Part shown: positions 8,953 to 16,539 of the stretch, piece after piece
Position numbering within the stretch: position 1 is the stretch's first letter
Layout of the letters: every line of letters begins with the position of its first letter
NCBI RefSeq assembly: GCF_045999315.1
Contig: NZ_CP174607.1
Coordinates: 3,596,001 to 3,660,000 of the forward strand
DNA: 64,000 nt
Direction of reading: 5' to 3'
Origin: Peredibacter sp045999315
GTDB taxonomy: Bacteria > Bdellovibrionota > Bacteriovoracia > Bacteriovoracales > Bacteriovoracaceae
Notes under the pieces: generated by a model
The model's input: only the letters and a program-made list of their open reading frames with translations
What the model was told of the DNA's origin: nothing
Database searches by the model: none
Translations under genes and position numbers: made by a program

Positions 8953-10446
8953 TTAGATCCTGTTGAACTCACATGGAGTTTCTGGGAAAACCACAAGGTA
9001 ATCAAAAATGGTATTGAGAATTTGTAACTGGGTATTAATGGTCGCCAGTTCGGCGTTCAAAAAAGCGTCCTGATCTTGAACCATATCACTCACAGAAACA
9101 CGGGCCTGCTCATACTTCCTTCTCATACCTTTGAGACGCTTTTCAAGTTCTTGTGCAGTCAATTTCTGAGAACGAATGACATCATTTAAGAGACCAATTG
9201 ATCTCATAAATTCCTGGTGAGTGTTTACGACCTGAGCGTCAGTGGCATCAATACTCGCGAGAAGTCTCTTATCATCATAAAGTTCTTTTGCTCTTTGAGT
9301 TCCCTCTTTCACGCTTCCGAGAGGCATCGTGAAAAGGACCCCGACTTCATAACCGGTGCGGTTATGGTCCTGAATATCATCAATTGAGCCCTGGTATGAA
9401 CCGCGATACTTTTGAGTTCCCACCTCGTCCAGACTTACACCGGTGGCCTTCACTGTACCAAAGAGCTTCACGTCTGCATCGGCATAACGAGAGTTATAAA
9501 TGGCCTGACGAGAACGAACTTCTTTTATCATGGCCACGGCCTCATCATATTGTGTGAACTGATAAGGAGTGCCCTTCTCTCTGCCAATGACACCAGTACA
9601 GGCCAGGACTTCATCTATTGTTTTATTCAAGTCATAGGGAGCAAGAACCAAATCTTGTTTTGAAAACTCCGGAAGGAGATTTCTTAATTGAGTGAAGTAA
9701 GTTTCACGCTGATACTTTAAGAAAGTGATGGTTCCTTCACGAGAGGCCACTTGCGCCTTGGTTCTTGCCACCTCATCGGCCTCCGCAACTGAACTTTTAA
9801 ATTGAAGTTCAGTTTCTTTTGCCTGGGTCTGGGCAGACTTCAAGAGCGCCTCTGATCTGTCTAATGACTCTTGATTGGCGACCAGGGACCAATAAATACG
9901 ACGTAGCGATAATCTAAAGGCCTTGGTCTGAATGTCCTTCTCAATCGCCGCCTTTTTGTTCTCAAGCTCCAGGGACTCGACCTTGTTCTTTGTCATTCGG
10001 CCAAAGAGGTTTCGCCACAGATCCATTTGCATAGTGAAAGCAAGCGTAGTTGTGGTGGCGTCTTTAATGTGTCCGATGATTGGAGAGCTGGACGAAGAAC
10101 GTTGATCTGTAATGAGCGAGAGTCTTGAATCAAAACCATAAGCAAGGTTTTGTCTAACTCCTAACTGGACCTGCTTAACTGGGCTAAAAATGGGAGAGAA
10201 TTCAATTAAGGCCCGTTCATTCGTTTCAGAGTAGATCCCTTGCCCAAAAAGCTCCGGAGCATATTTCTCCTTCTCCTCACCTTTTCGTACTGATGAGGCC
10301 TGAAAAGCGGCCTCTATTTGATCCAACTGAGGAGCACCTTTGCGGGCCACTTCCTGGATTAAATTCTCAGACAACTGAACGGTGGCCCCAAAAACATATA
10401 GAGGACTCAAAACAAACAACACAAGCAATTTCAAATAGTTACCCAT
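8953..10446 (-). CDS. TolC-like outer-membrane efflux protein
   Basis: About 497 residues from the ATG at 10446, which gives a clean signal peptide (MGNYLKLLVLFVLSPLYVFGA). An in-frame start 21 codons earlier would spoil the signal sequence. Long amphipathic helices with Gln/Glu/Lys-rich heptads and two related halves match the OEP/TolC fold, which forms the outer-membrane and periplasmic exit duct for efflux pumps. It is the first gene of the operon with the RND pump and TetR regulator. No strong ribosome-binding site is visible. Confidence 0.85.
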   Translation of the reverse strand: MGNYLKLLVLFVLSPLYVFGATVQLSENLIQEVARKGAPQLDQIEAAFQASSVRKGEEKEKYAPELFGQGIYSETNERALIEFSPIFSPVKQVQLGVRQNLAYGFDSRLSLITDQRSSSSSPIIGHIKDATTTTLAFTMQMDLWRNLFGRMTKNKVESLELENKKAAIEKDIQTKAFRLSLRRIYWSLVANQESLDRSEALLKSAQTQAKETELQFKSSVAEADEVARTKAQVASREGTITFLKYQRETYFTQLRNLLPEFSKQDLVLAPYDLNKTIDEVLACTGVIGREKGTPYQFTQYDEAVAMIKEVRSRQAIYNSRYADADVKLFGTVKATGVSLDEVGTQKYRGSYQGSIDDIQDHNRTGYEVGVLFTMPLGSVKEGTQRAKELYDDKRLLASIDATDAQVVNTHQEFMRSIGLLNDVIRSQKLTAQELEKRLKGMRRKYEQARVSVSDMVQDQDAFLNAELATINTQLQILNTIFDYLVVFPETPCEFNRI

Positions 10447-10470
10447 AAAACATCCAAATAAAAAAACATA

Positions 10471-10482
10471 AAACAATTGTTT
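10471..10482. promoter_or_regulatory. candidate TetR operator, AAACAATTGTTT
   Basis: A perfect 12-bp palindrome 25 bases upstream of the efflux operon start, followed by further CAAT/ATTG half-sites in an AT-rich stretch to about 10515. The position suits the operator of the TetR regulator encoded at the end of the operon. AT-rich palindromes arise easily by chance, so this is tentative. Confidence 0.35.
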
Positions 10483-10625
10483 AAAACAATGATTATTGAA
10501 AATTAACAATTATTAATGGGTATGGGAAATAAAATTTCAGAAATCTTATGCCTAAACTTTTAACGGTCCCTATAAACACTTCAGAGGACACTCTCCCCTT
10601 AATAGAAACCCGTTAAAATCCAGGC

Positions 10626-10901
10626 ATGAAATATTTTATTCTTCTCTCTCTTTTTATAAGTTTGGCCCACGCTGGTGAATGCAAGCTCACTGGAATCACC
10701 CGCTCTTGCCAAAAATTCGAAACAAAATTTGAGTTGAGCAATTTAGAGGCCTGTCAGGACCTTGCCAAAAAAACCAGTGAAAACAAGTTTTTCAATTTCA
10801 TCGGAAAAGATGATCAGCTCATTAAGACTGTTGTTTCATTCAAAGAAAATTCGATTGATCAGGACGAGGTTCTCTTCCGAGATGAAGAGGAATGCATTTA
10901 G
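10626..10901 (+). CDS. small exported cysteine-containing protein
   Basis: 91 residues with a clear signal peptide (MKYFILLSLFISLAHA, cut about 16/17). The mature 75 residues carry four Cys (in GEC, RSC, EAC and EEC), which could form two disulfides in the periplasm. No family is recognised. Its end overlaps the convergent TonB-like gene by four bases. Confidence 0.65.
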   Translation: MKYFILLSLFISLAHAGECKLTGITRSCQKFETKFELSNLEACQDLAKKTSENKFFNFIGKDDQLIKTVVSFKENSIDQDEVLFRDEEECI

Positions 10902-11578
10902 ATCGTCATAAATTTCACTGGAACTTTAAATTCGATCTTGTTCTCACCTGCTTCCTTAGGAATAGGTTTAAACTTTTCTACTTTTTGAACGGCCTCTAGT
11001 GCTGAGGCATTGAGACGTTCGTAACGAGATGGTGTTTCAATTTTTGCGTCGGTAATACGTCCATCTTCAAGAAGCGTGAAAGCAATCACCACAGTCCCTG
11101 TCTGACCGAGACGCTTACTCATAGGCGGATATGATTTGTTTTGTTCAATGCGTGCGCGAAGCTCGGCCTTGTACTTTGAAATAATGTCAGTTTTACCAGT
11201 GGCACTTGTTCCAAACTCAGAACCATTGGCCACACCGGCCTTTGATAGACCTGTCCCTTTTGGATCGTTGCCACCTGTCGGTTCATTCGAGGCCACAGGT
11301 GCCGCCTGTGCCGGTTTGGCGACTGCGGGAGCAGTAGCGACCTTCTTCGGAGTCGGACGAGTAAATTTTGATTCAGATTTAGTTTTTGGAAGGGCCGGTC
11401 TCATAAAAATATCATGGGCCACTTTCATGCGCATGATACCGTTTCCAGTTCCACCATTACCTAGCTTTGCGACCTGCTCATTTGGAAGTTGAGTCTGAAC
11501 CACGGTTAGACCTGCCAAGAGGATCAGTCCATGGAAGATTGTCATCGTGCTGAAATGAGTCAAAAAGCTTTTTGTCAT
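10898..11578 (-). CDS. TonB-like energy transducer
   Basis: 226 residues from ATG 11578; a TTG six codons upstream is also open. One N-terminal membrane helix (about 10-28) is followed by a Pro/Ala/Lys-rich linker (about 75-115). The C-terminal domain (about 140-226) has the TonB pattern SYPPMSKRLGQTGTVVIAFTLLEDGRI and ends with VPVKF. Proteins of this type transmit proton-motive energy from ExbB/ExbD to outer-membrane receptors, or act as AgmX/TonB-like cell-envelope proteins. No exbB, exbD or receptor gene is in the window, so the partner is unknown. Confidence 0.82.
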   Translation of the reverse strand: MTKSFLTHFSTMTIFHGLILLAGLTVVQTQLPNEQVAKLGNGGTGNGIMRMKVAHDIFMRPALPKTKSESKFTRPTPKKVATAPAVAKPAQAAPVASNEPTGGNDPKGTGLSKAGVANGSEFGTSATGKTDIISKYKAELRARIEQNKSYPPMSKRLGQTGTVVIAFTLLEDGRITDAKIETPSRYERLNASALEAVQKVEKFKPIPKEAGENKIEFKVPVKFMTI

Positions 11579-11667
11579 AGCCGTTTTATATACCAAACAC
11601 TGGACTTAGTCCACGGCCCGTGACAAATTTACTGACGTTAACAACCATGTGAAATTCTGGACAAATC

Positions 11668-12555
11668 ATGCTGCAAGGCCTTTCTGAATTCATTGATCCG
11701 ATTGCTCTGATCTGGAACCATAAACTGTTTACGATTGCTGGAGTCAAACTTAGTTTCGGGAACGTTCTCGTTGCCCTGATTCTTCTTCTTTTTGCTGGTC
11801 GTTTATCCAAGCTTGTTACAAAAATTATTAACAGTCGCCTGATCGAGCCCTTCGTTCATGACAAAGGTTCTCAGAATACTTACAGAACGTTTTCGTTCTA
11901 TGTGTCCCTCGCCATTTTCGTCATCATGTCTCTCACTATTGCCGGCATTCCTCTGACTGTCTTTACAGTGGTTGGTGGTGCTCTTGCTATCGGGGTAGGG
12001 TTTGGATCTCAGAACATCGTTAATAACTTCATCTCCGGTATCATCCTCCTGGTGGAAAAACCCATCAAGATTGGTGACATTGTTGAACTCGATAACATTT
12101 CAGGTTCAGTTCAGGCGATTCGTATTCGCAGTACCCAGGTGAAAAACGGCGACGGAAAAATCTTTGTTGTTCCTAATAGTTTTTTCCTCGAGAAAAGCGT
12201 TCTGAACTGGTCATACTCTGAAACCGTGGTTCGTACGGTGATCAATTTCGGTGTGGCCTACGGAACAGATGTGAAACTAGTGGAAGGACTTGCGATGAAC
12301 ATTCTTCTGAATACCGAAGGTGTGAAACAAGATCCAATACCGCTCGTGCTTTTCGAAAATTTCGGGGAAAGCACTTTGGATTTCCAACTTCAATTCTGGT
12401 GTGACACGAAAGATGTAAACATGGCCCAGGTCAGAAGCGATATCCGTTTTAAGATTGATGATCATTTCAAGAAAAACAAAATTGAAATGGCCTTCCCTCA
12501 GCGGGATATCAACTTACGTGTCAATCGTGCTTTGGAAGTGAAAGTTCTGAGTTAA
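11668..12555 (+). CDS. small-conductance mechanosensitive channel, MscS family
   Basis: 295 residues, close to E. coli MscS (286). The Gly/Ala-rich pore helix VVGGALAIGVGFGSQNIVNN is at about 101-120. The MscS beta domain follows, including GDIVELDNISGSVQAI and PNSFFLEKSVLNWS (169-182). Two hydrophobic helices precede the pore helix. It opens under membrane tension to release solutes during osmotic downshock. A gene for an unknown membrane protein follows three bases later in the same direction. Confidence 0.93.
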   Translation: MLQGLSEFIDPIALIWNHKLFTIAGVKLSFGNVLVALILLLFAGRLSKLVTKIINSRLIEPFVHDKGSQNTYRTFSFYVSLAIFVIMSLTIAGIPLTVFTVVGGALAIGVGFGSQNIVNNFISGIILLVEKPIKIGDIVELDNISGSVQAIRIRSTQVKNGDGKIFVVPNSFFLEKSVLNWSYSETVVRTVINFGVAYGTDVKLVEGLAMNILLNTEGVKQDPIPLVLFENFGESTLDFQLQFWCDTKDVNMAQVRSDIRFKIDDHFKKNKIEMAFPQRDINLRVNRALEVKVLS

Positions 12556-12558
12556 TCT

Positions 12559-13113
12559 ATGTGCTTGCAGCCAGTACTTGATTTCATTTCAAGTAAAGAT
12601 GAACTTTTTCAGAGTCTCTTCTTTGCCGGATCACTCTTTTTTCTCAGACAAGGTGTCATTGGCCTAATGCAGTTACATAAAACCGGTTATGCGGTTTGGG
12701 CAAATGTTATTAAATTAGACTACGCCAAGCGACTCCAACTTCTCGGAACGTCCCTCTACGTGACTTTCAAACCTGGTAAAGAGGTCAAAGAACATAACAG
12801 AGCGCCTACTCGTTTAAATGAAAATCACTACGTCCTATTCTTAAAAGGACTTGAGCATGGCCAGGGGCAATTTTATTACGAAGAACTTTTACACTCATTT
12901 AAGGCCGTTTCTCACATTAATATATGCTTGGCCTGCGCCAGTTTTTCATTTGCGTACACAGTGAATGGCATTATTAAAAAATACTACCCAGCAATCGCCC
13001 AATACCTAAGCTTGGCCATCTTTCTCTTTGTACTATTTCAGCTGGTCTTAATTATTTCTTTTGTTTTTAAAACGCACTTCGATTTCGATAAGACATCAAA
13101 ATCGAAGGCGTAG
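12559..13113 (+). CDS. membrane protein of unknown function
   Basis: 184 residues. A short hydrophobic stretch near 18-38, a soluble charged middle and two predicted transmembrane helices (about 115-138 and 145-170) are visible. The C-terminus is Lys/Asp-rich. No family recognised. It lies three bases after mscS and is presumably co-transcribed with it; a role connected with the channel is only an inference from the spacing. Confidence 0.65.
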   Translation: MCLQPVLDFISSKDELFQSLFFAGSLFFLRQGVIGLMQLHKTGYAVWANVIKLDYAKRLQLLGTSLYVTFKPGKEVKEHNRAPTRLNENHYVLFLKGLEHGQGQFYYEELLHSFKAVSHINICLACASFSFAYTVNGIIKKYYPAIAQYLSLAIFLFVLFQLVLIISFVFKTHFDFDKTSKSKA

Positions 13114-13118
13114 AAAAA

Positions 13119-13637
13119 TTAAAGAGCGCTTTCAATCGCCTTCGTAAGTTTTGAATCATCCGGTTTTGTTGAAGAACCAAAGCGGCCAATCAGTTTGCCA
13201 TCTTTGTTCACGAGAAATTTTTCAAAGTTCCAGGCCACTTCGCCTTTGTACTGGCCAGTCGTCAGGAACTTATAAAGCTCACGCTTCTCCTTCCCTAGAA
13301 TTGTTTTCTTGGTAAGAACCGGAAACGTCACATTGTAGTTTTTCTGACAGAACTCAAGCATCCCTTTGTCGTCCTCAGGAGTTTGTCCTCCGAAATCATT
13401 TGTTGGGACGCCCAGGACCACAAAATTTTTCGCCTGATACTTCTTGTACAAAGATTCAAGACCTTCCAGTTGAGGGGTATAACCACATTGTGATGCAATG
13501 TTTACAACCAACACAGTCTTCCCTTTTAAACTCTCCATTTTAAACTCATCACCCTTAATAGTTTTATCCTTGATGGCATAAAAATCTTGGGCAAAGGCCA
13601 CATTCACCAGAAACAACATCGCCACTAAAAAACGCAT
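13119..13637 (-). CDS. exported glutathione peroxidase family thiol peroxidase
   Basis: 172 residues with a signal peptide (1-16, ...VAFA), so the enzyme works in the periplasm. The catalytic tetrad is visible: Cys51 in NIASQCGYT, Gln85 in DFGGQTP, and Trp136-Asn137 in AWNFEKF. Cys97 may be the resolving cysteine. It is a Cys- rather than selenocysteine-type enzyme, probably reducing peroxides with thioredoxin-like donors. The start has an AGGAGG eight bases upstream. It is convergent with the preceding membrane-protein gene and divergent from the polyprenyl synthase gene. Confidence 0.92.
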   Translation of the reverse strand: MRFLVAMLFLVNVAFAQDFYAIKDKTIKGDEFKMESLKGKTVLVVNIASQCGYTPQLEGLESLYKKYQAKNFVVLGVPTNDFGGQTPEDDKGMLEFCQKNYNVTFPVLTKKTILGKEKRELYKFLTTGQYKGEVAWNFEKFLVNKDGKLIGRFGSSTKPDDSKLTKAIESAL

Positions 13638-13716
13638 ATTTCCTCCTCGTTAAATCCTAAACAGTATAACCTCTTTTCTTGCCTAACGCTCTAAGTTCAC
13701 TTAGAATCCGATCTCT

Positions 13717-14667
13717 ATGAAACTCCAAGAACTTAAACAAAATCTCGACGACCTTCAGTTGGCCATGACTGGACGCACTTCAAGCGACATCACGGTAGAG
13801 CTGAATAAGCTTGTTGAGGCCGGCGGAAAAAAATTTCGTCCAGGTTTAATGTTTCTCATGGGCACAGTTTTTGGTCTTCCCACTAAAAAACTCACGACCT
13901 ACGCTCGCTCAGTTGAGCTTACTCACTTAGCAAGCCTTATTCATGACGACGTGATCGACGCCTCTGATAAGCGCCGTAATCACCCGACCCTTAACTCAAT
14001 TAAAAACAACACGACAGCGATCCTTGCCGGTGACTATGTTCTTGCCACCATCATGGGTGAACTTGCTCGTGAAAACAATAATGAACTTCTGATTGATCTG
14101 ACAGTTTGTATTCAAGACCTCGCCGATGGTGAGTGGCTCCAGTACGCTCTAAAATCAAAAGAGCGCGTTGAGTTCGCGGATCTTGAACAAATCTGTATAA
14201 AAAAAACCGGAAGCCTTATTCGTTACTGTTGTACCACTCCTGCAAAACTTGCAGGCCACCACGACATTCCAACCATGGCGTTCCTTGGTGAGAGAATCGG
14301 TCTTATCTTCCAGATGGCGGATGATATCGTTGATGGTCTGAACCAATCAGGTCGCCCGGCTTATCAGGACATCATTAACGGTCAATTTAACTACGTAACA
14401 CTGAAACTTAAGGAACTATACCCTGAGCTTTCAGACGCTTTATACGCCTTCAAAAAGAACCCAACTGGAAATCTTCCTTGGACAGATGCTCAGTATCAGG
14501 CAGCGATCCACGGTGTTCATAACGCCATCAACGCTGAGAAAGACAAGATCTTCACGATCTTCTCAAAACTTTGCCAGGACAAGAACCAGGAAGACTTCAT
14601 TCCAGTGTTTGAAATGATGATCAACAAGATCCAATCAAACTACGCTCTGGCCTTCGAGAACACCTGA
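13717..14667 (+). CDS. trans-polyprenyl diphosphate synthase
   Basis: 316 residues of the isoprenyl synthase family, which condense isopentenyl diphosphate onto allylic diphosphates, for example for quinone side chains. GGKKFRP (36-42) and the first Asp-rich motif HDDVID (76-81) followed by RR are standard. The second Asp-rich motif is DDIVD (202-206), but what follows, SGRPAYQDIINGQFNYVT, departs from the usual GK(x)xGxDLxxGKxTLP. The product chain length cannot be read. The 3' end overlaps the convergent AlkB-like gene by 28 bases. Confidence 0.88.
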   Translation: MKLQELKQNLDDLQLAMTGRTSSDITVELNKLVEAGGKKFRPGLMFLMGTVFGLPTKKLTTYARSVELTHLASLIHDDVIDASDKRRNHPTLNSIKNNTTAILAGDYVLATIMGELARENNNELLIDLTVCIQDLADGEWLQYALKSKERVEFADLEQICIKKTGSLIRYCCTTPAKLAGHHDIPTMAFLGERIGLIFQMADDIVDGLNQSGRPAYQDIINGQFNYVTLKLKELYPELSDALYAFKKNPTGNLPWTDAQYQAAIHGVHNAINAEKDKIFTIFSKLCQDKNQEDFIPVFEMMINKIQSNYALAFENT

Positions 14668-15302
14668 CGAATCGTTAAATTCACGCGCTCTTTATTCTGC
14701 AGGAACTCTTCAGAGCCCTTCGATAATGTATTGGTGTAAATGGAACCAAGCCCATGACGCATAAGTCTCGCCGAACCTCCGAAGACATAAACGGAATTAC
14801 CGGGAATTTTCACATCGTTCATCACACCCTTCTCATTCTCATAGAAAAAGCGACAGGTAGAACCAAAGTTTAAACCAATCACCGGTGAGACCTTGTCCTC
14901 TTCGTCTTTGTCCACATGAAGACCCATGGAAGAGTCCTTGGTATAAAAATTCACCAAGACACTTTGGGGAACAAAGTTCTCCCACGGAAAAAACTGCGAG
15001 AGAATTTCTTGCGCGAGATTCTTCAATTCCTCAGGAATGGGAAATGGTCGCTCCTGATTATAAGGAAGCCGATCAAGATAGCGATAATCTTCTGGGTTCC
15101 AATAAAGACCCAGGCACATGAACTTCTTCACTGGATACTTAGGCGCTTTATGAAAGCGATTAGGACGTAGATCGGGATGATGAAAACCACGGAGCGCATC
15201 AGAGCCCAGGGCCTCTATAAGCGATAACCACTCCGCAGCTTGGGCATCGCTAAAGTAATCTTCTACAATGACGAAGTCGCGTCTGGGCGAATATACTTTC
15301 AT
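14640..15302 (-). CDS. AlkB-like 2-oxoglutarate/Fe(II) dioxygenase
   Basis: 220 residues from ATG 15302; longer readings would run into the divergent gene. AlkB family enzymes remove alkyl groups from bases of DNA or RNA by oxidative demethylation. Iron ligands H129 and D131 (GLHVDKDEED) and H183 (LMRHGL) are present, with R206 and R212 in RVNLTIRQV binding 2-oxoglutarate as in AlkB. PVIGLNFGSTCRFFY (140-154) is the family core strand. It diverges from an unknown gene starting at 15329. Confidence 0.88.
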   Translation of the reverse strand: MKVYSPRRDFVIVEDYFSDAQAAEWLSLIEALGSDALRGFHHPDLRPNRFHKAPKYPVKKFMCLGLYWNPEDYRYLDRLPYNQERPFPIPEELKNLAQEILSQFFPWENFVPQSVLVNFYTKDSSMGLHVDKDEEDKVSPVIGLNFGSTCRFFYENEKGVMNDVKIPGNSVYVFGGSARLMRHGLGSIYTNTLSKGSEEFLQNKERVNLTIRQVFSKARA

Positions 15303-15328
15303 GAGATGAATTTTAACGGGGAATCCAT

Positions 15329-15823
15329 ATGACTGACAAACAGATCCAGGAGTGGCAGGAAAAAGTAAGACAGAGTTACGGTGATGAATCAAAGCTCTTT
15401 GAGTACCTGTTCGAAACCATGGACAATTTTTATTATCGTTATCTGGAAACCACTACCGATAAGAATCTCAAAACCGTGCCCCTCGCCCCACATCTTTGGG
15501 GTGCAAGATCTTCTGAAGGGTCTATGGTGGATGCTCTTAAAATCGAAAATACCGCGGCCAAGAAAGGGATCATTGAACTCGCGAAGTCTGTGCCAAAAGC
15601 TGAGGGTCCTCGCGTGCAATATGAACTCATGGCCGATGTTGAGGAACTCACACCAGATCATGGTGAAATCATTTTCGTATCGAGTATTAATTGGGGATTT
15701 CCAGACTTTGAGGATCAGTCGAAGCAGTTTAAGAAAACTGTCACTTTTAAGTACCAGGATCTCGCCCAATTCCGTAAGGAACTTGCCCTGAAACTAGAAG
15801 AGGCCTGCTCAATTTTTCTTTAA
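15329..15823 (+). CDS. protein of unknown function
   Basis: 164 residues, no signal peptide or membrane helix, mixed helix and strand. Codon use matches neighbouring genes, and the competing overlapping frames on both strands lack it. The start ATG follows GGGGAATCC. No family is recognised. It diverges from the AlkB-like gene (26 bases between starts) and its end overlaps the convergent DedA gene by four bases. Confidence 0.7.
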   Translation: MTDKQIQEWQEKVRQSYGDESKLFEYLFETMDNFYYRYLETTTDKNLKTVPLAPHLWGARSSEGSMVDALKIENTAAKKGIIELAKSVPKAEGPRVQYELMADVEELTPDHGEIIFVSSINWGFPDFEDQSKQFKKTVTFKYQDLAQFRKELALKLEEACSIFL

Positions 15824-16497
15824 GCGTTTTTGCGAACGTTTTTAAGATAGATCTTGCGACCTAACCAAACCACGAACAATACGGCACAGACAATCAGGAC
15901 GTACATCTTGAACTCAGCAAGTTTGTTCAAAATAACTTCACCGTATTTGGCCACCACCCAAACTTGAGTTGGAACTGAGACTGCTGCCACGAGTGCATCA
16001 ATCAATAGGAATTTCCAGACTGGAATTCCCAAAAGACCGCAGCTTAAGTGGCCCGGGAAGCGAAGTCCCGGAGTAAAACGGAAGATACCACAAGCTAGAC
16101 CACCGTACTTCTGGAAGAAAACGTTGATCTTATTGAAGCCCTCACCGGCCACTGATTTTTGAAAGAACTTGGTTTTGATGATCCGTCCACCGAAGAACTT
16201 ACCTATGAAGTAGACTAAAGAATCACTCCCCATAACAGCAAAGAAGCTGACCAAACACAGTGTGAGAACATTCACACTCTCGGCCCCTGGATAGGGAGGT
16301 GGAAACTTCTCAGGGTGGTGTGACATATAGCCCACAAGACCTGCACTGATCAGAACTAATTCCTCAGGAACCGGAAAGCCAATCGAACTGGCCAGCATAA
16401 AACAAACAATGAATCCGTAAACGAAACCAGGCTGATAGGCGTACTGTGAAAAGAACGCTTGAAGATTTTCGGGGCTTAAGAAATCTAACATGGACAA
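15820..16497 (-). CDS. DedA family membrane protein
   Basis: 225 residues. The family signature is seen in FPVPEELVLISAGLVGYMS near the N-terminus and in YGGLACGIFRFTPGLRFPGHLSCGLLGIPVWKFLLIDALVAA in the middle, quoted here in overlapping parts; a final C-terminal helix follows. DedA/VTT proteins include lipid scramblases that recycle undecaprenyl phosphate or flip phospholipids and support membrane homeostasis. It lies 42 bases after the ABC permease gene and may belong to the same minus-strand transcript. Confidence 0.9.
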   Translation of the reverse strand: MSMLDFLSPENLQAFFSQYAYQPGFVYGFIVCFMLASSIGFPVPEELVLISAGLVGYMSHHPEKFPPPYPGAESVNVLTLCLVSFFAVMGSDSLVYFIGKFFGGRIIKTKFFQKSVAGEGFNKINVFFQKYGGLACGIFRFTPGLRFPGHLSCGLLGIPVWKFLLIDALVAAVSVPTQVWVVAKYGEVILNKLAEFKMYVLIVCAVLFVVWLGRKIYLKNVRKNA

Positions 16498-16539
16498 AAT
16501 TTTAAAGGCTCTCCCTGACTAAGGGAAGCGAAATTCCCT

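Noticed and set aside
11136..11492. 118-codon plus-strand ORF opposite the TonB-like gene
   Set aside because: Complementary to the Pro/Ala-rich linker; no motif and no RBS.
15381..15791. Overlapping ORFs of 126-136 codons on both strands in the 15.4-15.8 kb region
   Set aside because: The 164-codon frame from 15329 has the start signal and normal codon use; the others are shadows rich in Arg, Ser and Trp.
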